DNA of 64,000 nucleotides from Taxillus chinensis. Taxonomy: Eukaryota; Streptophyta; Magnoliopsida; Santalales; Loranthaceae. Location of the stretch: NCBI GenBank assembly GCA_023512835.1, contig CM042090.1, positions 51,385,365-51,449,364 of the forward strand, written 5' to 3'. The translations under genes were made by a program, and so were the position numbers. The notes beneath the pieces are model-generated. The model was given only the letters and a program-made list of their open reading frames with translations. It was not told the DNA's origin and ran no database searches. The first letter of the stretch is position 1. Each line of letters begins with the position of its first letter. This document shows, piece by piece, positions 12,119 through 22,623 of this stretch.

Positions 12119-13355
12119 TTACCGATATTCCATCCACATCGGATCTAACTTGGCACTGACTGGCATGGGAGTTTTGACAGGAGATGAACCTTCAATACCA
12201 AACTTCTTAATAAGATCGCGAGTGTACTTAGCTTGATTAATGAAGATTCCTTCCTTCAATTGTTTAACTTCTATTCCAAGGAAGTAGGACAGTTCTCCCA
12301 TCATGCTCATCTCAAACTTGCCTGTCATCAACTTTGCAAACTCTTCACAAAGCTTCGGATTTGTTGATCCGAAAATGATATCATCCATGTATATCTGTAC
12401 GATTAGAGTGTGTCCTTTCTCTTTTCGTAGAAATAAGGTGGTGTCTATCTTCCCTTTTTGGAAGTTGTGAGCAAGTAGGAATTCGACAAGGTGTCGTACC
12501 AGGCTTTTGGAGCTTGCTTCAAACCATATAAAGCTTTCCGAAGCTTATAGACTAGATGTCCTGCCTTAGGTTCAATGAAACCGGGAGGTTGTTCAACGTA
12601 CACCTCCTCTTGAAGATCTCCATTCAGGAATACGCTCTTGACGTCCATTTGATAAACTATGAAGTTTTAATATGAAGCATACGCCAGAAACATTCGGATT
12701 GCCTCAAGTCTTGCTACCGGAGCAAAGGTCTCATCATAGTCTATTCCTTCTTCTTGACGATATCCTTTGGCTACCAGTCCGCTTTGTTCCGGATTACTAT
12801 TCCATCCGTATCAAGCTTGTTCCGAACACCCATTTAACTCCAATGACTTGCTTGAGACTTAGGCCTTGGTACTAGAGTCCACACATTATTTCTCTTAAAT
12901 TGATTCAGCTCTTCTTGCATGGCTTCTATCCAATTCGAATCCTGAAGAGCTTCATCTACTACTTTTGGTTCTATTTGAGATAGAAAACACGAGTAAAGAC
13001 ACATGTTGAAAGTGGCTTCTCTTGTACTTACACTAGCAGTAGGATCACCAATCACTTGATCTGAGGGATGGTTTCGGGTCCATCTGTAATTCTGTGCATG
13101 TGATGGTTGATCTTGAATAATTTGAAGCTCTGCCAGATTAGGTGGTTCAGGTATATCTGCTGGTTGAGCTTCTTCCGGACCAGATGTTTCCGTATTAGAA
13201 GGTACGGTAGAACTAGGTGGTTCTTCAACACTATTTCTTTCAGTGTTAAGTGGTCCGGACGGGCTTGAAGGTGCTCCGGAATTTTGGGTATCCGAAGGAG
13301 TATGTCCGGAGCTTAATGGTCGTCCTGAGTCCGAATCATCCGTAGCATTATCCAT
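12119..13355 (-). pseudogene. Copia B reverse transcriptase with upstream linker
   Basis: Copies element RNA to DNA. The piece at 12834-13355 is a Ser/Pro-rich linker followed by the RT entry NWIEAMQEELNQFKRNNVW. At 12445-12648 lies [19 protein letters not shown] with [13 protein letters not shown]. The catalytic YxDD box appears as MDDIIFGS at the start of the 12119-12388 piece. The pieces are in different frames, so at least two frameshifts plus stops separate them. Clear homology to Copia RT. Confidence 0.88.
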
Positions 13356-13388
13356 ATAATTTCTTTGTGCCTCGCTGATGCCACGTGG

Positions 13389-14480
13389 TTAGTTAAAATG
13401 TGTAACAGGAACATTCATAAACTTCGAATAGTCGATGTTGCTGTCCGGGACCTGTACATTAGAACTTGAAGAAGCAACTTTTGACCAATCAAGATTAGTT
13501 TCATCAAAGGTCACATGGATAGATTCTTCAACTTTAAAAAGTTTTCTATTGAAGACCCGATAAGCCTTGCTATGCAGTGAGTACCCGACAAAAATCCCAT
13601 CATCAGATTTTGGTTCAAATTTGTTCCGGGTCTCTTTGCCATTTATCAGTATATAGAAAGTACACCCAAAAGCTCTGAAATGTGAAATTGAAGGCTTTCG
13701 TCCTCTCCACATCTCATAGGTTGTTTTCATGGTAGATTTATTTATTAGAGTTCTGTTCTGAACATAGCAGGCAGTGGACACAACTTCAGCCCATAGACTG
13801 AGAGGAAGCGTTGCCCCTGCTAACATAGATCTGCCAGCCTCGACTAAAGTACAATTCTTGCGCTCAGCTACCCCATTTTGTTGTGGAGTTCTAGGCGCAG
13901 AGAAGTCATGCTGAATGCCCTGTTCAGAACAATATGATCTCATATCTGAAAAATCAAATTCTGTACCATGATCACTCCTGATGCACTTTATGCTCAGTCC
14001 TTGTGAGTTGCTTATCCAGATGAAAAGATCTACAAGATGCTCAAAAGTTTGATCCTTTGATTTCAGGAACATCACCCATGTGTGTCTGGTGAAATCATCG
14101 ATAACCACAAGGGTATATCTCACACCAGCCAGCGAAGGAACAGAAATAGGACCATAGAGGTCCATATGAAGAAGTTATAGAGGAGTAGTTATTGAATTAA
14201 TTAATTTGCTCTTAAAGCTATGTTTGGTCTGTTTGCCAAGTTGGCATTCTCGACAGAGAGTGTCTCTGGAGTATTTGAGTTTAGGTAGACCAGTAACAAG
14301 ATCAAGTGACGCTAACTTAGACAATGTCTTAAAGTTTAAATGTGCGCATTGCTTGTGCCATAACCAACTATCTTCATCTGAAGCTTTAGTGAGGAAGCAT
14401 ACAGGGTCGAAGAATTATTTCTTAAGACCACCGAGTATATGTCCCCATCTCTTGATCCAGATAACTTAACATCTCCGGAT
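13389..14480 (-). pseudogene. Copia B integrase
   Basis: Joins element DNA to the target. The HHCC zinc region is readable on the minus strand at about 14210-14420 (HKQCAH... CRECQLGKQTKHSF), with a stop before the core. The core at 13389-14165 has the catalytic triad: Asp in MDLYGP, Asp in RSDHGTEF, Glu in GVAERKN, followed by the GKKP-like stretch WRGRKPSISHFRAFGC. The core is open for 258 codons, the best-kept part of B pol. Confidence 0.9.
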
Positions 14481-14490
14481 AAGTTTTCAC

Positions 14491-15170
14491 TTATCGTATG
14501 GTGTTGGACATAAAGGAAACAAGAAATCCTTTGTCACATAAATTACTGACACTTAGCAAATTATGCTTCAAACCTTCGACTAGTGCAACTCTAGTGATTG
14601 ATACACAGCCATTGGTTAAAGTGCCATACCTGACAGTCTTTCTTTTGCTATTGTCACCATATGAAACGGATGGACCTCGTTTTTCATTAACTTCTACAAG
14701 CAGAGTCTGATCACCCGTCATATGTCCGGAGCATCCACTATCGAGGATCCATTTGCTTTGATTGATCTTTAACTTCAAGTGATCCGACAAGGCATTCCGG
14801 AGATGCTCCTGAAAGACAACAAGTTTACACTTTTGGTGCCCAAACTTGTTTTGGGCGGTTAGAAGAACAACAAGAATGTCAACGATTCGGGATTTGACTT
14901 TGCTAGGACTTTTAGCTCTCCAAGTTGACTTTAATTTGTTAGTTTCAGCTGCTTCTTTTATTTGGGTTATCTTGGGAGAGATACTCCTTTGAGGTTTAGA
15001 TTTTGTTTTGCTCGAAGAACCCTTTTTGTTGAACTGATCTTTATTGGTACGAATTTGATTACAAAGCCAGTTATCGAGATAAACTCCAACATTCATAGTG
15101 ATAATGACCTATTTCCCTACGGATGGAACGGACACTATAATGCCGAGTACAAACAGGGGATACAGGTCTT
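14491..15170 (-). pseudogene. Copia B protease and gag-protease linker
   Basis: The open piece at 14491-15096 contains KWILDSGCSGHMTGDQ, the aspartic protease active site (Asp-Ser-Gly) of Copia polyproteins, and LSVSNLCDKG further on. The first half is a basic Ser/Lys linker shared with A. The frame differs from gag, so the polyprotein is broken between them. Confidence 0.85.
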
Positions 15171-17108
15171 TTAGATTTTACGACTTTCTACTGTTCCCTG
15201 TGGCCTAATCCATTGCGTTTGGGTGACGCGCTCTTGGCCCTAGATGCGTCGCCCTTGGCCTTTCCTTTCTTTTTGGGTGCTACGCTTTTGGCTTCAAGTG
15301 CGGCGCGTTCCCTTCATCATTAGTTACGGGTGCTACTGCTTCGGAAAGTGCGAGAATGACCTCGACTCCACAATCATAAACTATGGTGCCACCTGAAATG
15401 AAACCATCCAACGGTTTAGACGTACTAACAGGATATAAGTTGGTTAGTTTTGGAGTGAAATCCGGAGGACACTCGGTAGCTTGAGCATTGGAGGTTGATG
15501 ATTGAGCCTAGGCCAGGTTTGACTCGAATATTATCCGGATCAGTCCTAAATGAAGAGGCTATTTCCCCGGATTTAAGCCACTTACGATTTATTTCCTTTT
15601 CCTGTTCAAGTTCATTCTCGAGTCTTTTTACAATAACTTTTAGGCCTGAGAGATTGGTATTTAGCAGATGATTTTTAGCTCTTAGATCGTGATACCAAGC
15701 TTCTTTTCGTCTGAAGTCAGCTATGTCTTTCTCAAGTCTAGTAATAGTAAATTCAAGATGTTTATTCTGACTTTCCATATCTTTGTACATTTGAGTAATT
15801 ATTAGTCTCTCATTCTTTTCATGATCACGTTCAGTAATAAGAGATTCTATTTTACTCATGAGAAGGTACCTCAGTATTTGCCATGAGGCAGACGTTCGGC
15901 TTAGGAGTTGGCTCATCATCCGAGGATTCCTCCTCTTCTTTCGAGCCACTGATGTACTTTGTCACGAACGCCTTCCTCTTGTTCTTGCTGTTGTCTAAGG
16001 TGGTACGTCGAGGAGTAACCTTGTCACTTTTCTTTGCCGTCTTAGATTTGGATCTGCATTCCTTGGCCAAGCGACCGGGTTTCCCACAATTAAAGCATTC
16101 TTGGGAGCTCGACTCCAATCGCTCCTTCCTTCTGGATGATGAGGGGCCTCTTCTGAATCCTTTTCTACTTTTCCAAAGGAATCGTTCAAAGGATTTGACA
16201 AGAAGAGCTATTTCCTCTTCTACGTCTGAGTCAGAATTCTCTGACTCATCCGTATCATCCTCTTGATGATTACTGGAGCATTCCGTAGCTTTGAGGGCTA
16301 TCCCTTTTTCTTTCCGAGCTATTTTCTCATCACGGTCAGTGTATCTGAATCTGACCTCATGAGTCCGAAGCTCTCCGTATATTTCTTTAAGGGCAGTAAA
16401 TGGCCAGTTTTTGTCAGCTTGCATCTGGAGCTGCTTGGAGTAGTAGCGATCCGGCAGGGATCGAAAGAACTTGTCATTAATTTGAGACTGAGTGTAGTGT
16501 TCATTGACAGTTTTTAGCTCTAGAATGAGCTTGCCGAATCTCCGATAGATGCTCTCAAGGGATTCGCCAGGTTTGTGATTGAAACTCTCAAAGTTTTGTC
16601 TGAGGCCACATATCACGTTTTGTATCTGGGACTGACTCCCCTCATAGAGGATTGTCAGTTTATCTCAGACAACTTTTGCTGTCGTGCAGCCCTGGACGTC
16701 CGTGAAAGCCTCGGAATCCAAAGACAATGTAATGTATGCCAGAGCCTTTTTGCTAGCGCACTGCCAGGCTCTTTCATCGTTGGTAAGTTTGGCATCCGTC
16801 TTTGGCCTTCTAACTCCATGTTCTCCGATAGTCATCGGAATTGGAATCTCCTGATGAAGATAGGGCCACATGAGATGATCATGGCATACCATAAACATCT
16901 TCATGCGAGCTTTCCACTGGGAGAAAAGCTCAGGTGTGAATTTGGGCGGTTTTGTCAGAGTAAAACCAGAACTCCGTGGTTGAGGAGTGGCGGCAGCAGC
17001 AGGTTGAGGTGGGTCGACGTTTTCACTGCTGCTTCGATTCGGGATGGGCTCTTGTGCAGCTCCGGAGTTAAAGCAAGTGTTGAATAGCATACTGCTTTCT
17101 TCAGCCAT
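15171..17108 (-). pseudogene. gag: Copia B gag, zinc knuckle lacking its His
   Basis: Start ATG at 17108 (MAEESSML), 48 bases inside the primer site. UBN2-type domain with FESFNHKPGESLESIYRRF (about 16560-16616). A stop lies at 16662-16664. The knuckle reads CFNCGKPGRLAKEC (about 16062-16103), so the zinc-binding His of CCHC is Arg; A and H keep His. After a frame change near 15850, the long coiled coil (KDMESQNKHLEF... VKRLENELEQEKEINRKW) runs at 15550-15830. The region 15171-15424 holds a decayed basic linker. Confidence 0.86.
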
Positions 17109-17155
17109 TGCTGAGAGTGAAAGAGTGGGATCTCTACTTAGAACAAATAGAACGT

Positions 17156-17167
17156 GCTCTGATACCA
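17156..17167 (-). other. Primer-binding site of Copia B
   Basis: TGGTATCAGAGC on the minus strand, two bases from the LTR edge at 17170. Marks 17170-18348 as the 5' LTR. Confidence 0.95.
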
Positions 17168-17169
17168 CT

Positions 17170-18348
17170 TGATGGTCCCTTGGAGCCTAGAGGGGGGTGA
17201 ATAGGCTCTTATCGAAACTCTTTTGATTCTCTTATGACACAACACTTATCTAGTTAAGTGATAGAATCACTGCGGAAGATAACCAGATAGTGGAAGTATT
17301 TTGTTTTATTATCAAAAAATAAATACAACAAAATAGAAGCAAGACTCTTTTACACTCTATTTACAAAAAGATTCACACACTAGCCTATATTATGTCTTTG
17401 AACTCTTGTGCATACATAGGGTTGATTCAGGCTCGCTCGCACACACTCTCAAATGTAGAAGTATGAATATTTATAAAAACATTCCTAAGAGACAACCTTG
17501 GAACTTGTAGTTGCGGAATGCGTTCAGCACTAACTATTCCTCGGTAATCTCTCTGCCTTGACTGCTGTGGTTTGTGGAGATCAAGATCTTGGGTTTGAAG
17601 AGTATAAGTGCCTTTGTGAGTTCCCAAGTATAATTAAAGTTGTGTCCACATATCCGGGTGGTCCACGTGTAAGATTCTTCAGGTTCTCAATGAGTTTGTC
17701 TTATATTGGGACACCACGAGCTGATAACTTTAAATGCAGTAAGTTGAAGTAGCATCTTCTTGGTTTGGTGTAATTTTCCTTACTCCGTTGCTAATGAAGC
17801 TCGGAACCATACTCTGTGTCAGTGGTTGCTTACTCCGTATCTATTTGGTACTGGAATCCTTAGTCCGTGTCAGCGCTTCCTTACTCCGTGTGAATGAGAA
17901 GGTCGAAATGCTTATTCCGTATCAGCGCTGCCTTACTCCGCATGTAAGTTCCTTACTCCATACGAGTTTCTTACTCCGTGCGAGTTTAAAGGATCGGATG
18001 GCTTACTCCGTACTAGCACATCCTTACTCCGCATGAGTGAGTGATCCGGATTCCTTACTCCGCATCTGGTTTCCTTACTCCGTGCGAAAAAAGACTCGGG
18101 TCCTTATTCCGCATTAGTACTTCCTTACTCCGTATGTATGGGGGACTTGGTTATTTACCAAGTGTTTGACGACACTTACTCTCGTCCGGATCAGGATTAT
18201 GTATCCTATCCTTAGCTTTGCTCTTACGAGTGTATCTCCGGATTAATAACATATCTTCTGTAATGATTTAAGATAAAACACAAAAGACCTCAAATCAAAT
18301 TACATAGGGCTTTATCAGCATTATCCAAATTCTAGGCTTGATCCAACA
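17170..18348 (-). repeat. Copia B 5' LTR
   Basis: 1179 bp, TG...CA ends, paired with 3722-4899. The U3-side array of CGGAGTAAGG-type units is at about 17775-18140. TSD TCTCT follows at 18349-18353 and marks the exact insertion point in A's LTR. Confidence 0.94.
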
Positions 18349-18693
18349 TCTCTCTTACTCCGTATGAGGTGTAGACTCGGATTCTCATTCTGCATAAAAT
18401 GACTTAGTCCAATCAACAATAAGAGCGTGGAATCCTTAGTCCTTTTGACAGGTGATTAGTTTGTAAGAGAGAGTCCTAACTCCGGATGAAGACTTGGTTA
18501 TTTACCAAGTGTTAGTTGACACTCATGATGTCCCGGATCAGGATTATGTATCCTATCCTTTGCTTTGCTCTTATAGGAGTAGGTCCGGATACAATTTAAT
18601 CTTCTACACAGACTTAAAATAAACATGAAACAACTAAAATCAAATTACATTAGGTTTGATCCGCATCATCCAAATTCTAGGTTTGATCCAACA
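18349..18693 (-). repeat. Copia A 5' LTR, segment 2 of 2
   Basis: The outer end of A's LTR, continuing from 3721 after element B. On the minus strand it begins TGTTGGATCAAACCTAG, as in B and H. The first five bases are the B target duplication. It ends at 18693 against Copia F sequence. Confidence 0.9.
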
Positions 18694-19090
18694 ATGTGAA
18701 TGAATCCTTCTTAGTATAGTTTATTATTAACTCACTTCCTCATGAGTTTGGCCAGTTCCAGGTGAATTACAACAGCATTAAGGAAAAATAGAACCTTCAA
18801 GAAATTAAAGCCATGTTGATTCAAGGGGAAGGGAGATTAAAGACAATGAAGGATCATTCTGCTCATCTCACACTTCATAATGGAGCCAGTAGTAGCAAGG
18901 GAAAAAAGGATAAAAGAAAGGATAAAGCCCCACTAAAGGTTAAAGAGGGTCAAACCCATAAGGAGGTCAAGTGCTACTTCTGTAAGAAGGATGGTCATAT
19001 CAAGAAAGACTGCTCGAAAAGGAAAATTTCGTTCGAAAAAAAAAGTTAAGTACTATATTTCAGTATGTTTTGAATCAAATCTTATTGAGG
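18694..19090 (+). pseudogene. gag: Copia F gag C-terminal part
   Basis: Begins within the UBN2 gag domain (SLPHEFGQFQVNYNSI pattern), has an in-frame TAG where Trp is usual, then a Lys-rich linker and one CCHC knuckle, CYFCKKDGHIKKDC (about 18971-19012). The N-terminus is missing because A is inserted. The frame from 18813 runs to 19049 and is then broken before the protease. Confidence 0.82.
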
Positions 19091-20327
19091 TGCCTAATAA
19101 TACTTGTTGTTAGATTCTGGTGTAACTACTCATGTATCACATGTTATACATGGATTCGTTACGATCCAACCCATAAACGAAACTGAAAAGTTTTTGTATA
19201 TGGGTAACACAATGAAGGCGCGCATAGAAGGAATTGGAAAATATAGATTGATCCTGGATACTGGACACCCCCTGGATCTAGAAAAGTGTCTTTATGTTCC
19301 TGATTGTGCTAGAAATTTGGTTTCTGTTGGAAAGTTGGATCATGAGAGTTTTAATTTTAAGATTGGAAATAATGGTTTTTCTTTATATAAACAAAAGTAC
19401 TATTATGGTTCTTGTACTTTAATTGATGGTTTATATCGTTTCAATCTTGATGATAATTGTGTTGAAAAGTATTTTATCACTTTTATTGATGACTACTCAC
19501 GGTATGGCTATTTGTACTTGCTGCATGAAAAGTCTGAGTCAGTGGACATCATAGAAGTGTTCATTAACGAAGTTGAAAGGAAGTTAGACAAAAAGGTAAA
19601 AGTTGTGAGGTCTAATAGAGGTGGTGAATATTATGGTAAGTTTAATGAAAAGGGATAATGTCCAGGTCTATTTGCAAAGTTCCTTGAAAGTCGAGGTATA
19701 TGTGCACAGTATACAATGCCTGGTACACCTCAACAAAATGGTGTAGCAGAAAGGCGAAATCGTACTCTTATAGATATGGTTAGGAGCATGTTAAATTACA
19801 GTACTGTACCTTTATCTTTATGGATGCATGCATTAAAGACCGCTGCATATATGCTTAATAGGGTTCCTAGTAAAGTAATTCCTGAAACACCTTATGAATT
19901 GTGGACAGGAAGGAAACCCAGTTTAAGGCATCTACATATTTAGGGATGCCCGGCAGAAGTAAGGATATATAATCCACATGAAAAGAAGCTTGATGCAAGA
20001 ACCATTAGTGGCTATTTCATTGGCTACCCTAAAAAGTCAAAAGGCTACAAATTTTACTATTCTAACCATAGTATGAGAATAGTTGAGTCTGGTAATGCTA
20101 GGTTCATTGAGTATGGTCAATCTAGTGGGAGTGGTGAACCACGTAAAGTAGATATTCAAGAAACTAGGGTGGAAAGTTCTATATCCATTGTTTCTTCTTC
20201 AGTTGTTGTTCCTTTTATTGTATCATAGTCTCACAACATGTTAGAACATCAAAATAATATCCTGAATCCAATAGATGAACAAATTAATAATGAACTAGTT
20301 AATAACGACTAAGTTATAAATAAGCAA
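19091..20327 (+). pseudogene. Copia F protease and integrase
   Basis: Protease active site LLDSGVTTHVSH at about 19106, then CLYVPDCARNLVSVGKL. The sequence then passes directly from YRFNLDDN into integrase FITFIDDYSRYGYLYL: the HHCC zinc part appears deleted near 19455. Integrase core pieces are VRSNRGGEYYG (the catalytic Asp of RSDxGGEY is Asn here) and, after a stop at 19656, PGTPQQNGVAERRNRTL with the Glu. The 19944-20327 stretch is a decayed C-terminal linker with stops. Confidence 0.82.
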
Positions 20328-20626
20328 GTGATACCACAAGAAATAGATTTAAGGAGGTCTGTAAGGCAAAGGAAACCAGTTATTTCGAATGATTATGTGG
20401 TCTATTCACTAGAGCATGAGTGTGACTTGAGTCTTGATAAGGATCCAGTCTCATTTATCCAAGCCATTGAATGTAACAATTCTGAAAAGTGGTTTAATGC
20501 TATGAAAGAAGAGTTAACATCAATGTATGACAATAAAGTCTGGGATTTAGTTGAGTTGCCTAAAGGTTTAAAATAAGTGGGTTGCAAGTGGGTCTTTAAG
20601 ACCAAGCATGACTCAAAGGGCAACAT
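20328..20626 (+). pseudogene. Copia F RT, first part
   Basis: RT entry region: RRSVRQRKP, then SEKWFNAMKEELTSMYDNKVWDLVELP, a stop in place of Trp, and GCKWVFKTKHDSKGNI. It breaks at codon GNI, where E is inserted with duplication AACAT (20622-20626), and resumes at 29456. Confidence 0.88.
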
Positions 20627-21125
20627 TGTCACGCCCCGGTTTTCCAACCCGAGGAGACCGGAACGTGACCCTCCCTTTACCCGGTTTTGGATAAAGAGGT
20701 AGGATACAACATACACTTCACATTTTATTTTCAGAGACCAAAATCACATAATTATTAAATTCAAACCACATGCCTTTATTATGTTTCAAACTTCATTACA
20801 GAATCTCCCCGCTGGGGTTACAAGGCCTCAACGAAATTACATAACACAAATTACATAACATAAAACAAAGCCACAAAACGGAACTCCTCCACCTAGGTGT
20901 TCCCACCTAACGCCTGTAGGTTCCTGCAAGAAAACACACCACAGTAGGAGGGGTGAGCAACCACAGCTCAGTAGGGATCATGTCTCCCCAACCCATCCCA
21001 TGCTCCTAGCATCTACATGACATGTGTACGAGTGCGATGTCGTGATACATTCCAACAGATATAATAACAAACCACCAGCAAAATACAATCATTTCTACAT
21101 TCACACAGGCTAACACTTTAACCAC

Positions 21126-21300
21126 AAGTGATTTAACCGCCTCTTCAGGCCAATGATTCAAGTGATTTAACCGCCTCTTCAAGCCAATGATTCAAGTGAT
21201 TTAACCGCCTCTTCAGGCCAATGATTCAAGTAATTTAACCGCCTCTTCAGGCCAATGATTTAACCGCCTCTCAGGCAAATAGTTTAACCGCCTCTCAGGC
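21126..21300 (-). repeat. 34-bp tandem repeats in E LTR
   Basis: Units with AAGTGATTTAACCGCCTCTT start at 21126, 21160, 21194 and 21228, followed by shorter degenerate TTTAACCGCCTCTCAGG units. The same array is in the partner LTR (27472-27645). J has a 26-bp version. Confidence 0.9.
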
Positions 21301-21872
21301 ATAGTTTCCACAGCCTCACAAGGCTAACACAAAACAGTCCCGGGCTTCCACACCCACCGGGTGTACAAGCAAACACGCAAGACATAAGGCCATACAGGCA
21401 TAACATCAAACACTTAATATGCTTAGTCACACGGGAATAACGTCGAACACTTAGCATGCATATATTCACAGGCTCACAAACCCAGCCACACAGATATTAT
21501 TTCAAACACATACTATGCAAAGCCTCACAGGCATTATTTCAAACACGTTCTGAGCATACACACAGGCATATTCACACAGGCATTTTATCGAACACTTAAC
21601 ATGCACTAACCACCCAACCTCAGAAATCACACCAAAACGCCACTGAAGGCCAACATTCATATAGGAGGTCACACCTATATGAATTTACATATAAATAATA
21701 TAACAATATTAATAGAAACTCGAGAAACCCTCTACACAGGGCCTAACCCCGGAACAGACCAGGTGAGGACAGAACCCCTACCTTGAAAACGTCCTCCAGC
21801 TCTTGCTTCCACGCTAGACGTTGTCTTCCCCACGCACGACGCTCCGGCAGCAAGCCAGCAGCTCTCCTTCCT

Positions 21873-21922
<50 letters not shown>

Positions 21923-21970
21923 GACGGCTGAAAAGAACCCTAACCCTAGAACAAGGAGTCTCCTCATCCT

Positions 21971-22046
21971 TATATAGACCTCCCATTATCAAAATGACGT
22001 AGTTTTGATTAAGTGAAACCCAGGATCAAAACGATGTAGTTTTGAT
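21971..22046 (-). promoter_or_regulatory. E 3' LTR promoter module
   Basis: Palindromes start at 21988 and 22025, 37 bp apart. TATATA is at 21971-21976, 11 bp from the first. The CT run and the telo-box-like AACCCTAACCCTAG lie next in element sense. Confidence 0.75.
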
Positions 22047-22610
22047 TACACAAGCTACAACCTTTCCGCATCCATACACACCAAAATACTCACTATTCCA
22101 ACCTGGTCCTTTGGGAAAAGATGATTAGAATAACAAAACTAAGGTAACCATGCAAAAATATGCCTGCATGCCAATTTGAACGCCAATTTCCCAATTGGCG
22201 TGCAGCTCCAAATGCACTCAAACTTTACCCCAAGCCTCCTTGCATCTTGTAGAGGCCTGAGAAGCAAAAATATGCTTGCACGTGAAATGGGTGAATTCAC
22301 GTGCAGCTCCAAATGCTCTGAAATTTCTGTGGTAGATAGAGGACCTCATTCTAAGAAACTTTTGTTCTTGCACGCCAATTGCTTGAGGCCATCTACTAGG
22401 TCAAAAGTGAGCTCCAAGATCAGCCAAAACAGCTTAAAACCGCCTGTAAACGCATATCATCTTCCTAGGGCATAAATGTACATTATCGCTTGACACATGC
22501 ACCTCCCAAAAGTCCCCTCTTGGGCTCCTCTCTTACCTCAAACTTGTGCACCAACATCCAAGGTGTTTGTGGTTAACTTCTTACACACAGGTTACACACG
22601 GGTCATTACA

Positions 22611-22623
22611 TCCTCTCCCCCTT
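22611..22623 (-). other. Polypurine tract of E
   Basis: Minus strand reads AAGGGGGAGAGGA, flush against the 3' LTR. It is followed by the conserved TTTTCGAGGACGAAAAGTC stretch also found before the 3' LTRs of C, D and G. Confidence 0.9.

Larger units (their letters stand above)
3722..18348 (-). mobile_element. Copia element B, complete, SIRE-like, with extra ORF
   Basis: Full-length minus-strand Copia element. Both LTRs (3722-4899 and 17170-18348) start TG and end CA, and the 5-bp duplication TCTCT flanks it at 3717-3721 and 18349-18353. From right to left: 5' LTR, primer site, gag, protease, integrase, RT, RNase H, a non-coding spacer, an extra sense ORF with a Ulp1-like protease, polypurine tract, 3' LTR. 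Without solo LTR K it is about 12.7 kb. I counted by eye roughly 35-40 differences between the LTRs (about 3%), mostly transitions. It sits about 345 bp into A's 5' LTR. All genes are broken. Confidence 0.93.
20627..22610 (-). repeat. Element E 3' LTR
   Basis: 1984 bp, + strand starts TGTCACGCCCCGG and ends GGTCATTACA. Differs from the other LTR by scattered substitutions, a longer CT run (21879-21920), and by retaining 10 bp near 20657 that the other copy lacks. Contains 34-bp tandem repeats and the promoter module. Confidence 0.92.

Noticed and set aside
18694..20626. F as part of element A or B
   Set aside because: Opposite strand, different gag knuckle and integrase sequence, and A's LTR ends cleanly at 18693.
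21732..21992. Arg-Glu repeat proteins encoded across CT/GA runs (also at 38748-39182 and 52672-52989)
   Set aside because: Translations of GA microsatellites inside LTRs, not genes.
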